From assembly GCA_012274445.1 (NCBI GenBank), contig JAAROD010000094.1, positions 682,001 to 746,000 on the forward strand: 64,000 bases of DNA, in the 5' to 3' direction. Shown one piece after another: positions 35,854 to 48,282 of this stretch; position 1 is the stretch's first letter; every line of letters begins with the position of its first letter. The notes under the pieces were generated by a model. The model ran no database searches and had not been told where the DNA came from. It saw only the letters and a list, made by a program, of their open reading frames with translations. Source of the stretch: Sclerotiophoma versabilis (Eukaryota; Ascomycota; Dothideomycetes; Pleosporales; Didymellaceae). A program made the position numbers and the translations under genes.

Positions 35854-36301
35854 GCCCATTTTCGAGAACAGTGACGTCATTCAACAACGACTCCTGTTGC
35901 TCCAGAGGCTCAATCTCTTCAACGAACTGAGCACTCGCGTCGAACCATTGTTGTTCTCGACGCTTTAAGAATTTCTTTTGTTTACGCACCCGATTCAACT
36001 TCGCACGGGCAGCTTGCAAGGCGGCCATCGCGGCCTCCTCGGCCTCAGCCGCTTCGTCTTCCATTTGTTCCAACCGCGACATCTCGTTGTCGATTTTCGA
36101 GAAGTCGGGAACGGGCAGGTCAACTGGTTCACACTTCTTGATCCCGTTGTACTCGCAGTTTCCGCACTTCTTGCTCAGGGACGCCAACTTGCAAGGCAAG
36201 TTGTTCTTGGCGCAGTATTTGCAAGCAACCATGGCAATGAATCCGACAGCGTTTATGCGATCTCCTTTGGTATGACGGTGTAGAGTACTCCTGGAGGACA
36301 T
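35756..36301 (-). CDS. Antisense Zn2Cys6-like/coiled-coil protein of the retrotransposon
   Basis: 181 codons on the minus strand, from an ATG at 36301, lying between pol and the 3' LTR and overlapping the pol end by 98 bp. Residues 27-57 show C-x2-C-x6-C-x8-C-x2-C-x7-C, the spacing of a fungal Zn(II)2Cys6 binuclear cluster. Residues about 65-120 are an Ala/Glu/Arg-rich coiled coil, then an acidic tail containing EEIEPLEQQESLL. An internal ATG (Met24) immediately precedes the cysteines and may be the true start. The RIP-mutated relic at 37669-44612 keeps a recognisable homologue in the same place and orientation, so it is a long-standing part of the family. It may bind DNA or RNA and modulate the element; no function is known to me. 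Confidence 0.8.
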   Translation of the reverse strand: MSSRSTLHRHTKGDRINAVGFIAMVACKYCAKNNLPCKLASLSKKCGNCEYNGIKKCEPVDLPVPDFSKIDNEMSRLEQMEDEAAEAEEAAMAALQAARAKLNRVRKQKKFLKRREQQWFDASAQFVEEIEPLEQQESLLNDVTVLENGLMPGTLGLDWGSYPPPLDPDSADTAATTVGSS

Positions 36302-36343
36302 CGGTTAATTCATGAGGACATGAATCGTGGAAGAGGGGGATAG

Positions 36344-36844
36344 TGTTACGATCTCGGAGGATGGCACGCGGGGATGGTGACTTATTACCAATGGCGGGCC
36401 CTGGATCGGCGGGCGCCAGGCCCCAGGTCACGTGATGTCTCACGAACTCCACACAGAACCTGGAGTCAGGAGTGTGAGACACGACAACACAACGTCACGT
36501 GATGTCCCACGAATCCCACATTGTTCCATGAATACCACAAGGCCCCCTATGGGACTTGGTGGAAGACCATGCTACACTATGGGACATCTTAAGTATATAG
36601 TCAGTAGGAACACAACCCTTATGGTTCGTGTTCAACTTAGTCAATCAAGTTTGTCTTTGGAATCTCAACCCCCAACTCTCGAGCTAGATAGTCTACTCTA
36701 TACTACTCATTGTTACCCTCCATTGTCACGGTGTCTCACTAGACAATAACCCCAACCCTTACGGATCATCCTGTACCAGCGCTCATCCCTGAGAACCAAT
36801 ACGAATAGTGCTTACGAGCTTTGCTTGAAAGTACAACTTCAACA
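36344..36844 (+). repeat. 3' LTR of the intact chromovirus
   Basis: 501 bp that reads as identical by eye to the 5' LTR, preceded by the purine-rich tract GAAGAGGGGGATAG, the likely polypurine primer for plus-strand synthesis. Followed by the TATAC target duplication. It would also be the promoter region for the antisense ORF if that is transcribed from within the LTR. Confidence 0.95.
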
Positions 36845-36849
36845 TATAC

Positions 36850-37668
36850 TTAGGTAATTAATAGTATTTAATTAGTACTATCTATTTTATATCTAAAATA
36901 TTAATTATATATAAAGAGAATTTAGAAATTATATAATTTTACCTAATAAGTATATAGGCTTCTAAAGACCTACTTAGTTTTATAACCTTATTAAGTAAGC
37001 CTTTAAGCTTCTATAAAGCTTCTTAGTAGTTAAATACTAAAAGAACCTAATTAGAGTATAGAAGTAAGAAAAAGCTCTATAGTAGTAATCTATATACTTT
37101 ATTATATAATATACCCTCTAGGTATCTATACCTAGATACACCTACTTATAGAGTACTTATTTCTTTATTCTAAGGCTTAATTTAAGAGTATGTTTTTTAA
37201 GAGCTCTTTTAACTTTTCTTAAGTATTTAGCTTATATTCTAGACACTCTAGAAGTAAAAATAAGCTCTAATATAACCTAAGCCTAATTAGTAGGTACTTT
37301 ATAAGCGTTTTATTACGTAATAACTTACTTATTTATACTTTTATCTTCTTTTTAAGTACTTAGTAGCCTACCTAAATACTTATATAGCTACTATAGGTAG
37401 GTATCTAGGCTAAGTAACTCTAATTAGCTCTAAGTATTATTTAGAATAGTAAGAGTAAGTATTTAATACTTTACTATACTATTCTATTATCTAATCTTAG
37501 TAATATTAGAAAGCTTATAGCAGGCAGAGCCTTTTACTATTACTTTTACTATACTAGTTAGTACTCTATATAAGCTGTCTATCTACTTAATTTTTTTAAT
37601 TTTCTAGTTATCTTTATTAGTATAGCTATAAGTATACTAATTTAGCTTTTATATATCTTCTATATTTC
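36850..37668. pseudogene. Degenerate AT-rich repeat DNA
   Basis: RIP-mutated DNA. The first ~300 bp, together with the last ~20 bp before 29859, show weak similarity to the 292-bp relic LTR (shared GCTTATAG...TTAGGTAATTA start). So the intact chromovirus may have landed inside an older, more divergent LTR. No protein domain recognised. Confidence 0.4.
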
Positions 37669-38127
37669 TGTTAAAGTTATACTTTTAAGTAAAGCTTATA
37701 AGCACTATTTATATTAGTTCTTAGAGATAAGTGCTAGTATAGAAAGGTCTATAAGAGTTAGAGTTATTACCTAGTAAAATACTATAATAATAAGGGGTAA
37801 TAATAAGTAGTATAGAGTAGACTTTCTAGCTTAAGAGTTAGGGTTAAGATTCTAAAGACAAACTTAATTAACTAAGTTAAACATAAACTATAAGAGTTAT
37901 ATTTCTATATACTATATACTTATAAGATATATATAGTACTCTATTATTCTTCTCTACTCTTTATAGAGTAAGAGATTAGAAAGAGTATATTATACTCTCT
38001 TACTCTATTATTAGAGAGAGATTAGAAGAGCACTTATAAGCGTGCTTTCTATTATTACTTTACTAATAAGAGTAACCCTAGTTATACTATAATATAAAGT
38101 AGAGCTAGGCTGTAATATATTATAACA
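37669..38127 (-). repeat. Relic 3' LTR (U3 type D)
   Basis: 459 bp. The U5/R part (37669 to about 37930) is a mutated copy of the intact LTR end and TATA region. The U3 beyond it is unrelated to the intact LTR and rich in short inverted repeats such as AGCACTTATAAGCGTGCT. Confidence 0.75.
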
Positions 38128-38299
38128 CTATCTTTCTCCTCTTAAGGCTTTATTCTTAAAGCTAGATATATTATACTAAAAGTACTAAAACCTATAAAGT
38201 CTAATATTAAAGATTCTAGCACTATTATTAACTTGCTCTTAAAGATTTTGTTAATTTGTTTAGTAATATTATACCTATAGCTTATTATAACTATTATAA

Positions 38300-38740
38300 A
38301 AATAGGTTAGTATGCTGTGTGCATATCTAATCTAGTTATTATAGCAAATATAATTAATTAAACTCTAAAACTTATAATATCTAGATTTCTAAAAATAAGT
38401 AGGTAATAATTAAGAAAGAGAAGAATTATCTACAGGCACAGCTGCTAGAAACTAAAAAGAAAAGTTGAAAATCTAGAAGGCATTAAAGGAAAACGCTAAT
38501 TACGCAGCAGAGGTAATAGTAGTAGAAGAGGCTAATATTTAGTATCTTAAGTAATAAGAGTTATTATTTATTTCTTTAGAGGGTATAGCATTATTGCTCT
38601 TTACCTAGAGCGCGTTTATCTAGGTTTAGTAATAATATCTAGAATGTAAATTCTCTAGTATACCTTAGTAATACTGTTAGAACTATAATAACAGCTTCTA
38701 GTAGTTCTTAAGGTGCGCAACTAGTTCTTATATATTTTCT
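38300..38740 (+). pseudogene. Relic of the antisense coiled-coil gene
   Basis: Plus-strand reading, antisense to the relic element, gives recognisable fragments with many stops: ENANYAAEVIVVEEAN, then a segment matching the EPLEQQESLL region of the intact antisense protein (LLFISLEGIALL follows). Cysteine codons occur upstream near 38310-38330. Position between the pol end and 3' LTR is the same as in the intact element. Confidence 0.6.
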
Positions 38741-41700
38741 AAGTCTAAGTATCCTAACTACTTAATTAGGTACTAGGTACCTTTCTTAGTTTTTTAATAC
38801 ATTATTATTTTTTTAACTTCCTACTTATTATTACTGTTAGCTTAGTAGTAAAAGTCTTTTTAGATTAGTATTCTTAGGTTAGCAGGTTCTAGTAGTAAAA
38901 CGTAGAATACTAGATATATCTTTGCATCTCTAGGTAGCTTAAGTTAATAGTTAACTAGGCTAATCTGTTTAAAAATAAAAAATAATCTAACCTTAACCTT
39001 ATCTAGTTTTATTATTACTCTTTATGTTCTAAGATTTTTTATAAGAAGATAGACTTTATTCTCTTCTTTTAGCTAAGGTGCTGTTTTTTCTTTCTAGTTA
39101 ATATATAAAATAGCTTGTTCCTAAGCTTATATAATGTTTTTAAGTAATTTCTAGTATACTTTCTTTAGTCTAACTACTAAAGCTATTACTAATTCTGCCT
39201 AAATAGAGTAATTAAGAGATTAAGTAAAGAGATTTAAGTATCTTCTATAGTTTATAAAGAACAGCGTTATACCTATTACTTCTAATAACTTATTATTATA
39301 TACAATTTATGCTATAAGTAATAGTAAAACCTAGTTATCTTATTTCTAGTTACTATAGATTTAAAGGTATATTTCTATAGTTTAATTTATTCTTTCTATC
39401 TATCTATCTATCTACAGATAATAGGCTATAGATAGCTTTTTCTTAGTACCTAGTATAGTAAGTATTATAGTCTAGTAGTTTAATATAAAAAGCTTATCTC
39501 TATTACTAATAATTAATTTAGGTATTCTATAGTAATAAATAATCTAATTAATAAATACTATACCTAACTATTATATAGTATAGCTATATCTAAATAGTAT
39601 TATTTTAGAGTACTTAGTAGATTAATCTACTATAATAAAGATTAAGTTATAGGTGTAGCCTATAATAGAGTCCTTAGAAGGTAGTAGCTATATAATAAAA
39701 TCTATTATAATATTTATTTATAGTACTAATAGTAGCTCTATTACTTATACTTCTCTATACTTAGTATATATACTATACTTATTCTATTAGCACTATATAT
39801 AGTTTCTAATAAACTTAGTAACTTTATTCTTTATATTAGAAAACTTATAATATTACTTAATAAGTTCTATAGTATAAGTAATACAAGGGTGTTTATATAG
39901 TATATTATTATAATATCTTAAGATAACTTTCTTTTAAAGTTTCTCTAGTACTTACTCTAGAATGCGTTATTCCTACTAAACTTATATTACTAGGTTAAGC
40001 TGCTATATTAGCCCTAAAGACCTATCTTTATTAACTCTAAGAATAGTAAACTTATTAATTATCTTTTTACCTATAAGGTTATAGTATTAGCTAAGCGTGT
40101 CTACTCTGCTGTTTTCTTTTCCTAGCATATATAGAATCTTAAACTTATACTAACTAAGTATTTCTAACTAGTATACTTACTGTTAGTTTAAAACCTTAGT
40201 AGTAGTAAAATATACTAAGTTCTTATAATCTGTGTAGATAGTAAGTTCTAAGCAGCTTTCTGTGTATACTCTCTAATGTTATAATATATTAATAATAGCT
40301 ATAAGCTCCTTATTATATATATTATAGCGTTCTTCTAGTGCTATAAACTTTCTTAAGTAGTAGGCAATTAGGTGCTATTAACTGTCTTGTTCTTAAGTAA
40401 TACATACTCCTAATACTAAATCTAAGGCATCTGTTTTAAGGTGTGCAGGTTTACTACTCCTAAATACAATTAGTGTAGGAGGCTCTATATATGCTTACTT
40501 AAGTAATTAGAAAGTATTCTCTTACGCTTATTCCTACTTAAAGGGTGTATCCTTCTGCGTAAGTCTTGTAAGCAGTAAGGCCTTTATAGAGTAGTCCTTA
40601 ATAAAGTGTTAGTTAAAGTTAATAAACCTAAGGAATTCTTAAATTCCCTTAACTATAGTAGGTGTTAGCTAATCCTTTATAACCTAGATTTTCTTTTTAC
40701 TTATCTTAACTCTATATCTTCCTATAACATAGCTAAGGAACTCTACTTCTTTCTTATACTATTTATACTTCTCTAGCTTCAGCCTAAGGTCTACTATTAC
40801 TAAGTATTCTAACACTTATCGCACATAGACCTTGTGTTCTTCTAGTATCTTACTATACACTAGAATGTTATTAAGGTATACTACTACTGTAATGTCTAGG
40901 TGTGCTCGCAGTATATTGTTAATTAATGCCTAATATACTGCTAGTGCATTAGTTAGCCTAAATAGTATAACTGTGTACTTATAGTAACTATAACAGGTTC
41001 TAAACACTGTCTTCTATTCTTTACTCTTCTTTATGCGTATAAGGTTGTACGCTCTGCGTAAGTTAAGTGCAGTAAAGAGTTTTACTCCTAATAGCTAGTC
41101 CTGTAACTTGGATATATTAGGTAGTAGATAACAATTCTTAATAGTAATATTATTTAACTTCTAGTAGTTAACGCAAAGCCTTAGCTTGCTGTCTTTCTTT
41201 AGTATAAAAAGAATAGGGAATCCTGCTAGAGATTTAGATTTCCTAATAAATCCTTTTGCAAGGTTCTCCTTAATGTACTTACGTAGTATCTTAAGCTCTT
41301 TCTTAGATAACTAGTATATAGGCCTAAAGGGTAGTTCTTTCCCTTCCTTAAGTTTAATCTTACAATCCTAAGGTTAATGCTTAGGTAGCGCTTTTGTAGA
41401 TAACTCTTCTTTAAATATCTAGGCGTACTGTCTATACATATCTAGTATACTAGGAGGTACACTCTTGTTCTTCTTAACTATTATAGAGGGGCTTTCTTTG
41501 TCTACACAGTTAACTGCTCTATCTTAGCGCGTCTTATGTGTTAAAGAGACGTTATTAATCTCCTTCTTATCTACTAGTTATAGTGTGCGCTGCGTAGGCT
41601 TTAATATATTAGTGCTGTATTTATATTGTCTTAATAAAAGTCTTTCCTATGTCTAGTCTATCTCTAGATTATGCTTTTATAACTAGGGAAGTTCTAATAT

Positions 41701-44107
41701 AACGTTGTGCATAGCCTTTATAAAGACGTCTAGAGTTAGTTCCTTATAGTGCCTCTGTATCTCTAGAGAGGCCGCTATTACTTTATATATAATATATAGT
41801 TCTTCTAGTATTAATTCTCTATTAGCTACTTAGAGTAAATAGGCATGTTCCTTTGTGCGTAGTATAAGGCCTACTTAGTACATTACTATCTAGAATATAT
41901 AGTTTGCCTGTGCTCCTAAGTCTAAGAGTGCTAATAATACTACTCTATTTAACTTAATAGGTAGTCTAATAAGTAAGCTATCTTTAATAGCATTAAGGGA
42001 TTACTTAGCAGAGCACTCTTTTAGCACTTACCTAAAAAAGTCTCCTTATTACTAAATCTATAGATAATCTTACTACCTTTATATAGCTTGCAGTTTAGGT
42101 TAAAGTAACACTGCTAATATAGATTATAGTAGGAGCTGTTAATAACTAATTACATGCATATAATTTCCTAATAGTTATCTGTGCCTAGGAAGTGCAGCTT
42201 AGAACACTTATCCTAGAGGTGTATTTTGCACATGTTGTTCTTATAATTATACTATTATTTCCTGCATGTAGTACTAGGAGTTAGAAACTATCTCTTTTCT
42301 AGTTTTTCTAATTTGTGTATGCAACAGGCGTTGTGTACATATGCTGTCTATAATAGCTTTCTATAATTTAGATTCTAGTAGTCTAAGGTATACTCTAGTT
42401 ATAGGTTAAGAAGTAACGCTAGCTTCCTGTTAAAGTTAGGCTTGTTTCTGCTTTAGTTGTTTTTTACTTATTACTTAAGCTCCTATTATATAGCATAGTT
42501 ACTAGTACTAAGTTTATTAAAATCGTGTTTCTACTAATCTTGTTAGGATTTACTTAGGTTGTTAACCTATTATTGTCCTGCGTGAGTTTAAAGTGCTATT
42601 TATTATAGTTTCTTGTTAATGCTCTTAGTAATCTAATTACAGTTTTCCTAAAAGGTAGCGTTATTGTCTTAGATTTCTTAACGTGCTAGTTCTGCGTCTA
42701 CGCGCCTATTAAACTCTTGCATATCTAGATTATACTAATTTTCTTTAGTATTAGAAGCGTAAATAATACCTCTATCTACTTCTTATCTAGTAGTGTTACA
42801 TAGTTATTAAGACGTAGTAGGCTGCTTATATCTATGCACTTTTAGTCCTTGCTTATATACTTAGCTTATCTGTGTTAATAGTTATCCTATTAGGTCCTAC
42901 AGGTGCTTCTGCTGTTTATCTAACTCCTAGTATAGTATAGGTGCTTGGCTTTAGACATCTCTTATATCCTTATTAGATAGTTTAATATAATTCTTATTAG
43001 ATCTAGTCTTAGAGTCTTCTATAAGACGTCCTATATTATTAGTAAGAACTTCCTATTTATTACTAGTATCTACATTTCTGCAGGTAAGTATGTTAAGTTA
43101 TTAAACTACCTTATTCTTAGATTAACAATCCTTAGCATAGTAGCCCTGCTTGCTACAACTATAATAAGTTACACTAGACTTGTCTTTCCTGTTACTACCC
43201 TTGCTTTTCTAGTTCTATTAAGGTTCTAGTCCTTTGTTAATGTTAGACAGGTCTATAGCCTCTAGTCTGTAGTAACTACTGCTAGTGCTGTTATATACCT
43301 GTTGTCTAGTGTTTAGCTAGTAGTAATTACCTCTACAGTGTCCTTAGTTAAGGTTGTTACACTATAGGTTGCGTAGAGGTAGGTAAGTAGCGTAAGCTAT
43401 TATTTGTGTTTATAGGTCCTCCTGCAATTCCTATTATAGTTTATACAGCTTAATATTAATATTAATTACTATATTAACTAGAGAGTTAAAGTTATTAGTA
43501 GACGCAGCAGTCTACATTAATTCCTCTTTAACTTATAGTTTTAATTCTTATTAGAACATTATTATTAACGCAGTGTTGTCCTAGCTAGTGTACGTAGCTA
43601 GTTACTAAAACTTAGCAGTATAGTTAGCAGCTAACGTAGTTTACTTAATGCATTAGATGTTATAATATATAATAGTTAGTTTGTTATATACTCTAAATAC
43701 TTAGCGTATCTGTTCCTTAAACAGGTTAAAGTCTTTAATCTATACGTTAATGTTAGTAGATGTTCCTTCTCTATAGTAATATTAGATAAAGAGTTTAATC
43801 TATATAAACGCGCAATTCTTTATAAACATAGAGATAAGTGTTATACATTTCTTCTTAGAGATGCGTTCTCTCTAGAATATAAAGAAGAGGTTGAATTTAA
43901 TAAGCTAGTCTTCTAGTTTCTTATAAGTACTATTAAAGGTCTTAGGTTTAGCTACTAGGTATATACTTGTAGACGTAGAGGTTATTATACCTCTGTTTAA
44001 TTCTTTATCTATATTAAGGTTGTTGTTAACACAGTTATGTAACGTATTAGAGTTGCTAGAGGTAGCATAGGATCCTAAAGTAGTACTTATCTTTAGAGTG
44101 TTTAAAG

Positions 44108-44612
44108 TGTTAAAGTTATACTTTTAAGCAAAGCTTATAAGCACTATTTATATTAGTTCTTAGAGATAAGCGCTAGTACAGAATAGTCTGTAAGGGTTAA
44201 GGTTATTACCTAGTAAAACACTATAATAATAGAGAGTAATAATAAGTAGTATAGAATAAACTATCTAGCTTAAGAGTTAGGGTTAAGATTCTAAAGACAA
44301 ACTTAATTAACTAAGTTAAATACAAACTATAAGGGTTGTGTTCCTACTTACTATATACTAATAAATATTCTATACAGGCTCTAATATTCTAGAGTTGTTC
44401 TAACCTAGTACACTATAGAATATTGTAGGATTCCCTAGAACACACGTAACATGTTCTATTATAGTATTCTGCTAAGGGATTAGAACAGGTAGAGTTACGT
44501 GTTATTAGTTCCTGTATTACTAACCTTCTTAAAGACTATTAGGTTGTCCCTAAGTGTTATTAATCCTTCCTTCTCTTATCTTCTACTATACTGCCTCTTA
44601 AGGTTCGTAACA
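44108..44612 (-). repeat. Relic 5' LTR (U3 type C)
   Basis: 505 bp. U5, R and TATA regions align with the intact LTR through RIP-type changes (for example TTAAGAGTTAGGGTTAAGATT for the CTCGAGAGTTGGGG region). The U3 from about 44352 to 44612 matches neither the intact LTR, the solo LTR nor the partner LTR at 37669-38127. It ends GTTCGTAACA, the complement of TGTTACGAAC. Confidence 0.75.
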
Positions 44613-47600
44613 CCTTATTACTAAGGCTGTAATAACTGCGTAGATTATAATAAGGTTTCTTCTCTAGTTTCTATACTTGTTTATATAATTAAATAAGCTT
44701 CTAAGTAGCTAAAGGTAACTATCTTACTCTATTAAGCTTATTATAGTATATATGCCTACTCTATTATCTTCTCTAAGCTTATTACGCTCTTAGTTACGTA
44801 GCCTGCAGCTTAATTATATTAGTAGGCTAATAGTTCTATACTAATTAGCACAGCTTATAGTTAGTTTACCTACTCTTATTAATTTCTAAGAAGGTATAAG
44901 AATAATTAGAGAGTTAGGTCTTCTTATTAGTAGATTATTATAATTCTTATTACCTACTAGGCGGCTTTTTTCTTTAATAGTAGAGTGTACTTTCTATAAG
45001 CTTCTAGATAGGTGCTCCTCTATAGAAGCTTCTCTGCCTACTGCTAGCTGCTTAGGTTCTAGTATTAGATTAGAAGAGAGAAGGCCTAGTTCTTAGCGCT
45101 CTACGCAGATTTCTATTAGTTTGCTAGCTAAGCTAACTAATTATATAGTCTCTACCTTAGGAGCTTTCTTATTACTAGACTAGCCTTCTACTAATTAAGC
45201 TTCTTTTAAGAGCTTACTTCTAAGCTGTTATATAGAGAGTAATTTAAGTAATAGATCTTCTTTCTTAGTAATAGAGAGCTTAATTACTTCTTCTATATCT
45301 ACTATCTTACTAGGCTTATAGAGAACTTCTATAACCTCTACTACTTCTATAACTAGAAGCGTAGTTAACTTATTAACCTAGTTATAAAAGAGCTTCTTAT
45401 TAAAGGTTATATTACGTATTATAATTACCTAGTTAAGTTAGAGTACCTATATACAGTATATATTAGAAGCTTAATAACTAATAAGGTAACTAAAATAACT
45501 CTTTAGAGTAACTTTAAAGCTCCTTCTATTATAGCTAGCTACTTATTCTCTATTTAAGAGATACGCTTAGCAGCTATATATATATATTCTGCTCTAATTA
45601 GGTCTTAGATTAGCTATAAGTGCCCTTACCTGCTTAGGTTAGTACTATTATAAGTACTGCGTAAACTACTAATTAAGCTTCTTATTTAGGCTATACAGCT
45701 TATTTAAGTATATAGGACTTATATTATAGAGCTATATAGTAGCTATAATAACCTCTAGCTAAAGCTTCTTAGGTAGGTTTATACTACTCTTTATTTTTAT
45801 TAACTTAGTAATTATCTTCTATCTACTTTTCTTTACTATGCTATTTAGCTTATATATATAGAAAGGTATATGCTTAATATTAATTTCTATATTAAGCGCC
45901 TAGCGCTTATATACAGAGCTCCCTTACTATAGTAGTATAGCTGTGTTATTATCTTAGCTAATCTTATAGATTTTAAGCTTATACTAAGTAGCTACCTAGC
46001 TTAAAAAATTAGTAAGAACTTAGAGAATTTTAAATTAAGTCTTTTTCTATAGTAGGTATATAAAGAGCTTTCTACTATAGTACTCCTTAATTAAAAGTAT
46101 CTATAACTTACCTCTATAGCCTAGAGGTATATTAAATAGGTTCTAGCTAATTTACTAGAAGAGGTAAGCTAGTTTCTTATACTTTCTTTATAATACTACC
46201 TGCTTAGTATAGGTTATTATATAACTTTTATAATTCTTCTAAAGTACTCTAGCTATATATATACTATATATGCGCTTTATAAGTGCTTATAGAGCTTTTA
46301 GGCTAAGGTAGCTAGCTTTAGTATACTAAAGGCGCTTACTTAAGCTATAGAAATAGAAGTTATATAATTATTTTATTATTACTATATTTAGAAGGCTTAT
46401 AGAATAGTAAGAAAGAGGTTTATATTTAAGAAAAGTAAAGTTATAAGCATACTATAGAGTAGTATATATAATACTTATATTAAGGTCTTTAATATATTCT
46501 ACCTATAGAGTACTATTAAGCCCTAGGTACTATACCTCTTTTTCTTATAATTAAGCTTCTAAGATAATATTAATATAGAAACCTTTAACTATAATAATAT
46601 TCTAAAGAAGTAGGTTCTTAGTATATAGGCTGCGCTTTCTATAAAGGGCGTTCTTTAGTAAATAAGCTCCTTAGCCTGCTATAGAAAACACTTAAGTACC
46701 TGCCTCTATAGTATTACTAGGATTAAATAAGTAGAAAGACCTAGGTATAAAGTGCTTAGTACTATTAACTAGGTGTGTAGTAGCTCTATTATCTAGAATT
46801 ATACTTTTAGAGAGTAGATAAGTGTTAAAATCTATAAGGTTATACACCTCTAGAGTCTTTCTTATTAGCTAGGTGTTGCTAAAAGCACTTATTATTCTTA
46901 GGTTAATTAGAGCTGCTTATATATTACCTAGAAACTTAACTTATAGTATTCTAGCTACTAGTTAGGGACCTCTTAAGGCCTAGATTAAGTAGTAAGTTTT
47001 TAAGTACTAGCTAAGTTGCTTAATTTTCTTTTTAAGGTCTTTAAACTCCCTATAATTAAGCTTCTAGAGTATTTACTAATAAGCTTAGTCTTCTAGTCTA
47101 TGTAGAGGTAAAGATAAGCCTATTACTATAGTCTTAAGTACTTAGTACTATATTAGTTTCTATAGGTAGGTATAACTCTTAGTCTTACAGAGGTAACTAT
47201 AGCCTATTTATTTTAAACTTAAGCTATTAAGCTTCTCTATAGAAGCTCTTTAGGTATTTAATTAATTACTAAAGGTTATAAATACTTCTAAGTTATCTTT
47301 ACTTAACTTAATTATATGTTTATATATTAAGCTACTAAAGACTCTACTTACTTAGTCTAAATTAAGCGTTTTAAGCCCTAGAATAGTATCCTAGATAATT
47401 CTTTAGTATATAGTATAAGCCTATTCTAGAGTAATTCTATACTCTAACGTATTAAGAAAATCTTAAATAGCAAGCTCTCTATTAACTTTTATAAGCTTAT
47501 AAGACTTAGCTCTTATATATAGGTATAACTACTTCTAGTACTAGTCTTATAGAGTATCTTATCCTTACCTAGCTACTTTAAAGTAGGCTCTATACTCTAC

Positions 47601-48282
47601 TCTAACTTAGTTCTTAGTACTTAGTATAGTAGAAGTAAGCTTCTAGTATAGTACTTGTATAAGTAATTATAGTATAGTTTTATTATTAGTAATAAGCTGC
47701 ACTATTACTAGTAAGATAATTAATAGAGCTACTATAGTATTAACCTAGTTCTATAGTTTCTAAAGACGCTCTGCCTTAGCAGCCTACTTACTTATTTATA
47801 TTTTATATTTTATAAGCTTATAGTTATATACCTTAAGGCTTAATTATACTTTAGTAGGTTAGGTAGACTAGCTATAGGTAGCTTGTATATATAGGCAGTT
47901 ATTATAGGTTAAGCTAGTTAATAGATACCTAGCAGCTTCTAGCTCTATAATTAAGCTAATAGTAGGCAGCTTAGAGGCTCCTTTATACATACCTAGTATA
48001 TTAAAGGTGTCTAGGTTAATAAGATTCTATATATTGCGTAGCTTAGCGTGCTAAGTAAGCTAAATATACTAATTAGGCTAGTTATTTCTAGAGCGCAGCT
48101 AGTAGGCACTAGCTAGTATAGCTAATAAAGCTTATAAGCTGTAGTTAACTAGCTTACCTATTATTTAGTTTAGTAGCAGAGTAAAAGAGAGTTTTAATTA
48201 GAGTAGTTAAGTACTATTTAAAAGGCTTAATTAGCTAAGTGTGCAGAGAGATCTACTACTCTTTAGAAGCTAGGCTTATAAC
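44613..48282 (-). pseudogene. Copia-type retrotransposon internal region, RIP-mutated
   Basis: Minus-strand reading near 46800-46772 gives ILDNRATTH, a mutated version of the Ty1/copia protease motif ILDSGAxxH. Near 45440-45405 it gives IIIRNITFN, like the RDVxFxE motif at the end of copia integrase. Order and orientation fit an element whose 5' LTR is the copy at 48283-48574. The RT region is not recognisable here and is probably beyond the interrupting chromovirus relic or lost. All frames are broken. Confidence 0.6.

Larger units (their letters stand above)
29859..36844 (+). mobile_element. Complete Ty3/gypsy chromovirus LTR retrotransposon, not RIP-mutated
   Basis: 6986 bp with two 501-bp LTRs that read as identical by eye, each TGTTACGATC...ACTTCAACA. 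The 5-bp target duplication TATAC is at 29854-29858 and 36845-36849. Internal order is PBS, gag, -1 frameshift site, pol (protease, RT, RNase H, integrase, chromodomain), an antisense cysteine-rich ORF, then the 3' LTR. All frames are open. The surrounding DNA is heavily RIP-mutated while this copy is not, so it inserted after that DNA was mutated. It looks recently active and potentially competent; expression is not known. Confidence 0.95.
37669..44612 (-). mobile_element. RIP-mutated chromovirus relic, related to the intact element
   Basis: 6944 bp on the minus strand. Terminal repeats are at 37669-38127 (3' LTR) and 44108-44612 (5' LTR), with 5980 bp between them against 5984 bp in the intact element. 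The internal junctions match the intact element: CTATC next to the 3' LTR and CTTTAGAGTGTTTAAAGTG next to the 5' LTR. Pol is recognisable by eye, for example the segment at about 41070-41160 is the reverse complement of the RT region, and the YLDD region falls near 40870-40910. Stops and C-to-T/G-to-A changes destroy all frames. The two LTRs have different U3 sequences and no convincing target duplication flanks them. Confidence 0.85.

Noticed and set aside
37664..44617. 5-bp target duplication around the chromovirus relic
   Set aside because: Flanks ATTTC and CCTTA differ at three positions, including changes RIP does not make.
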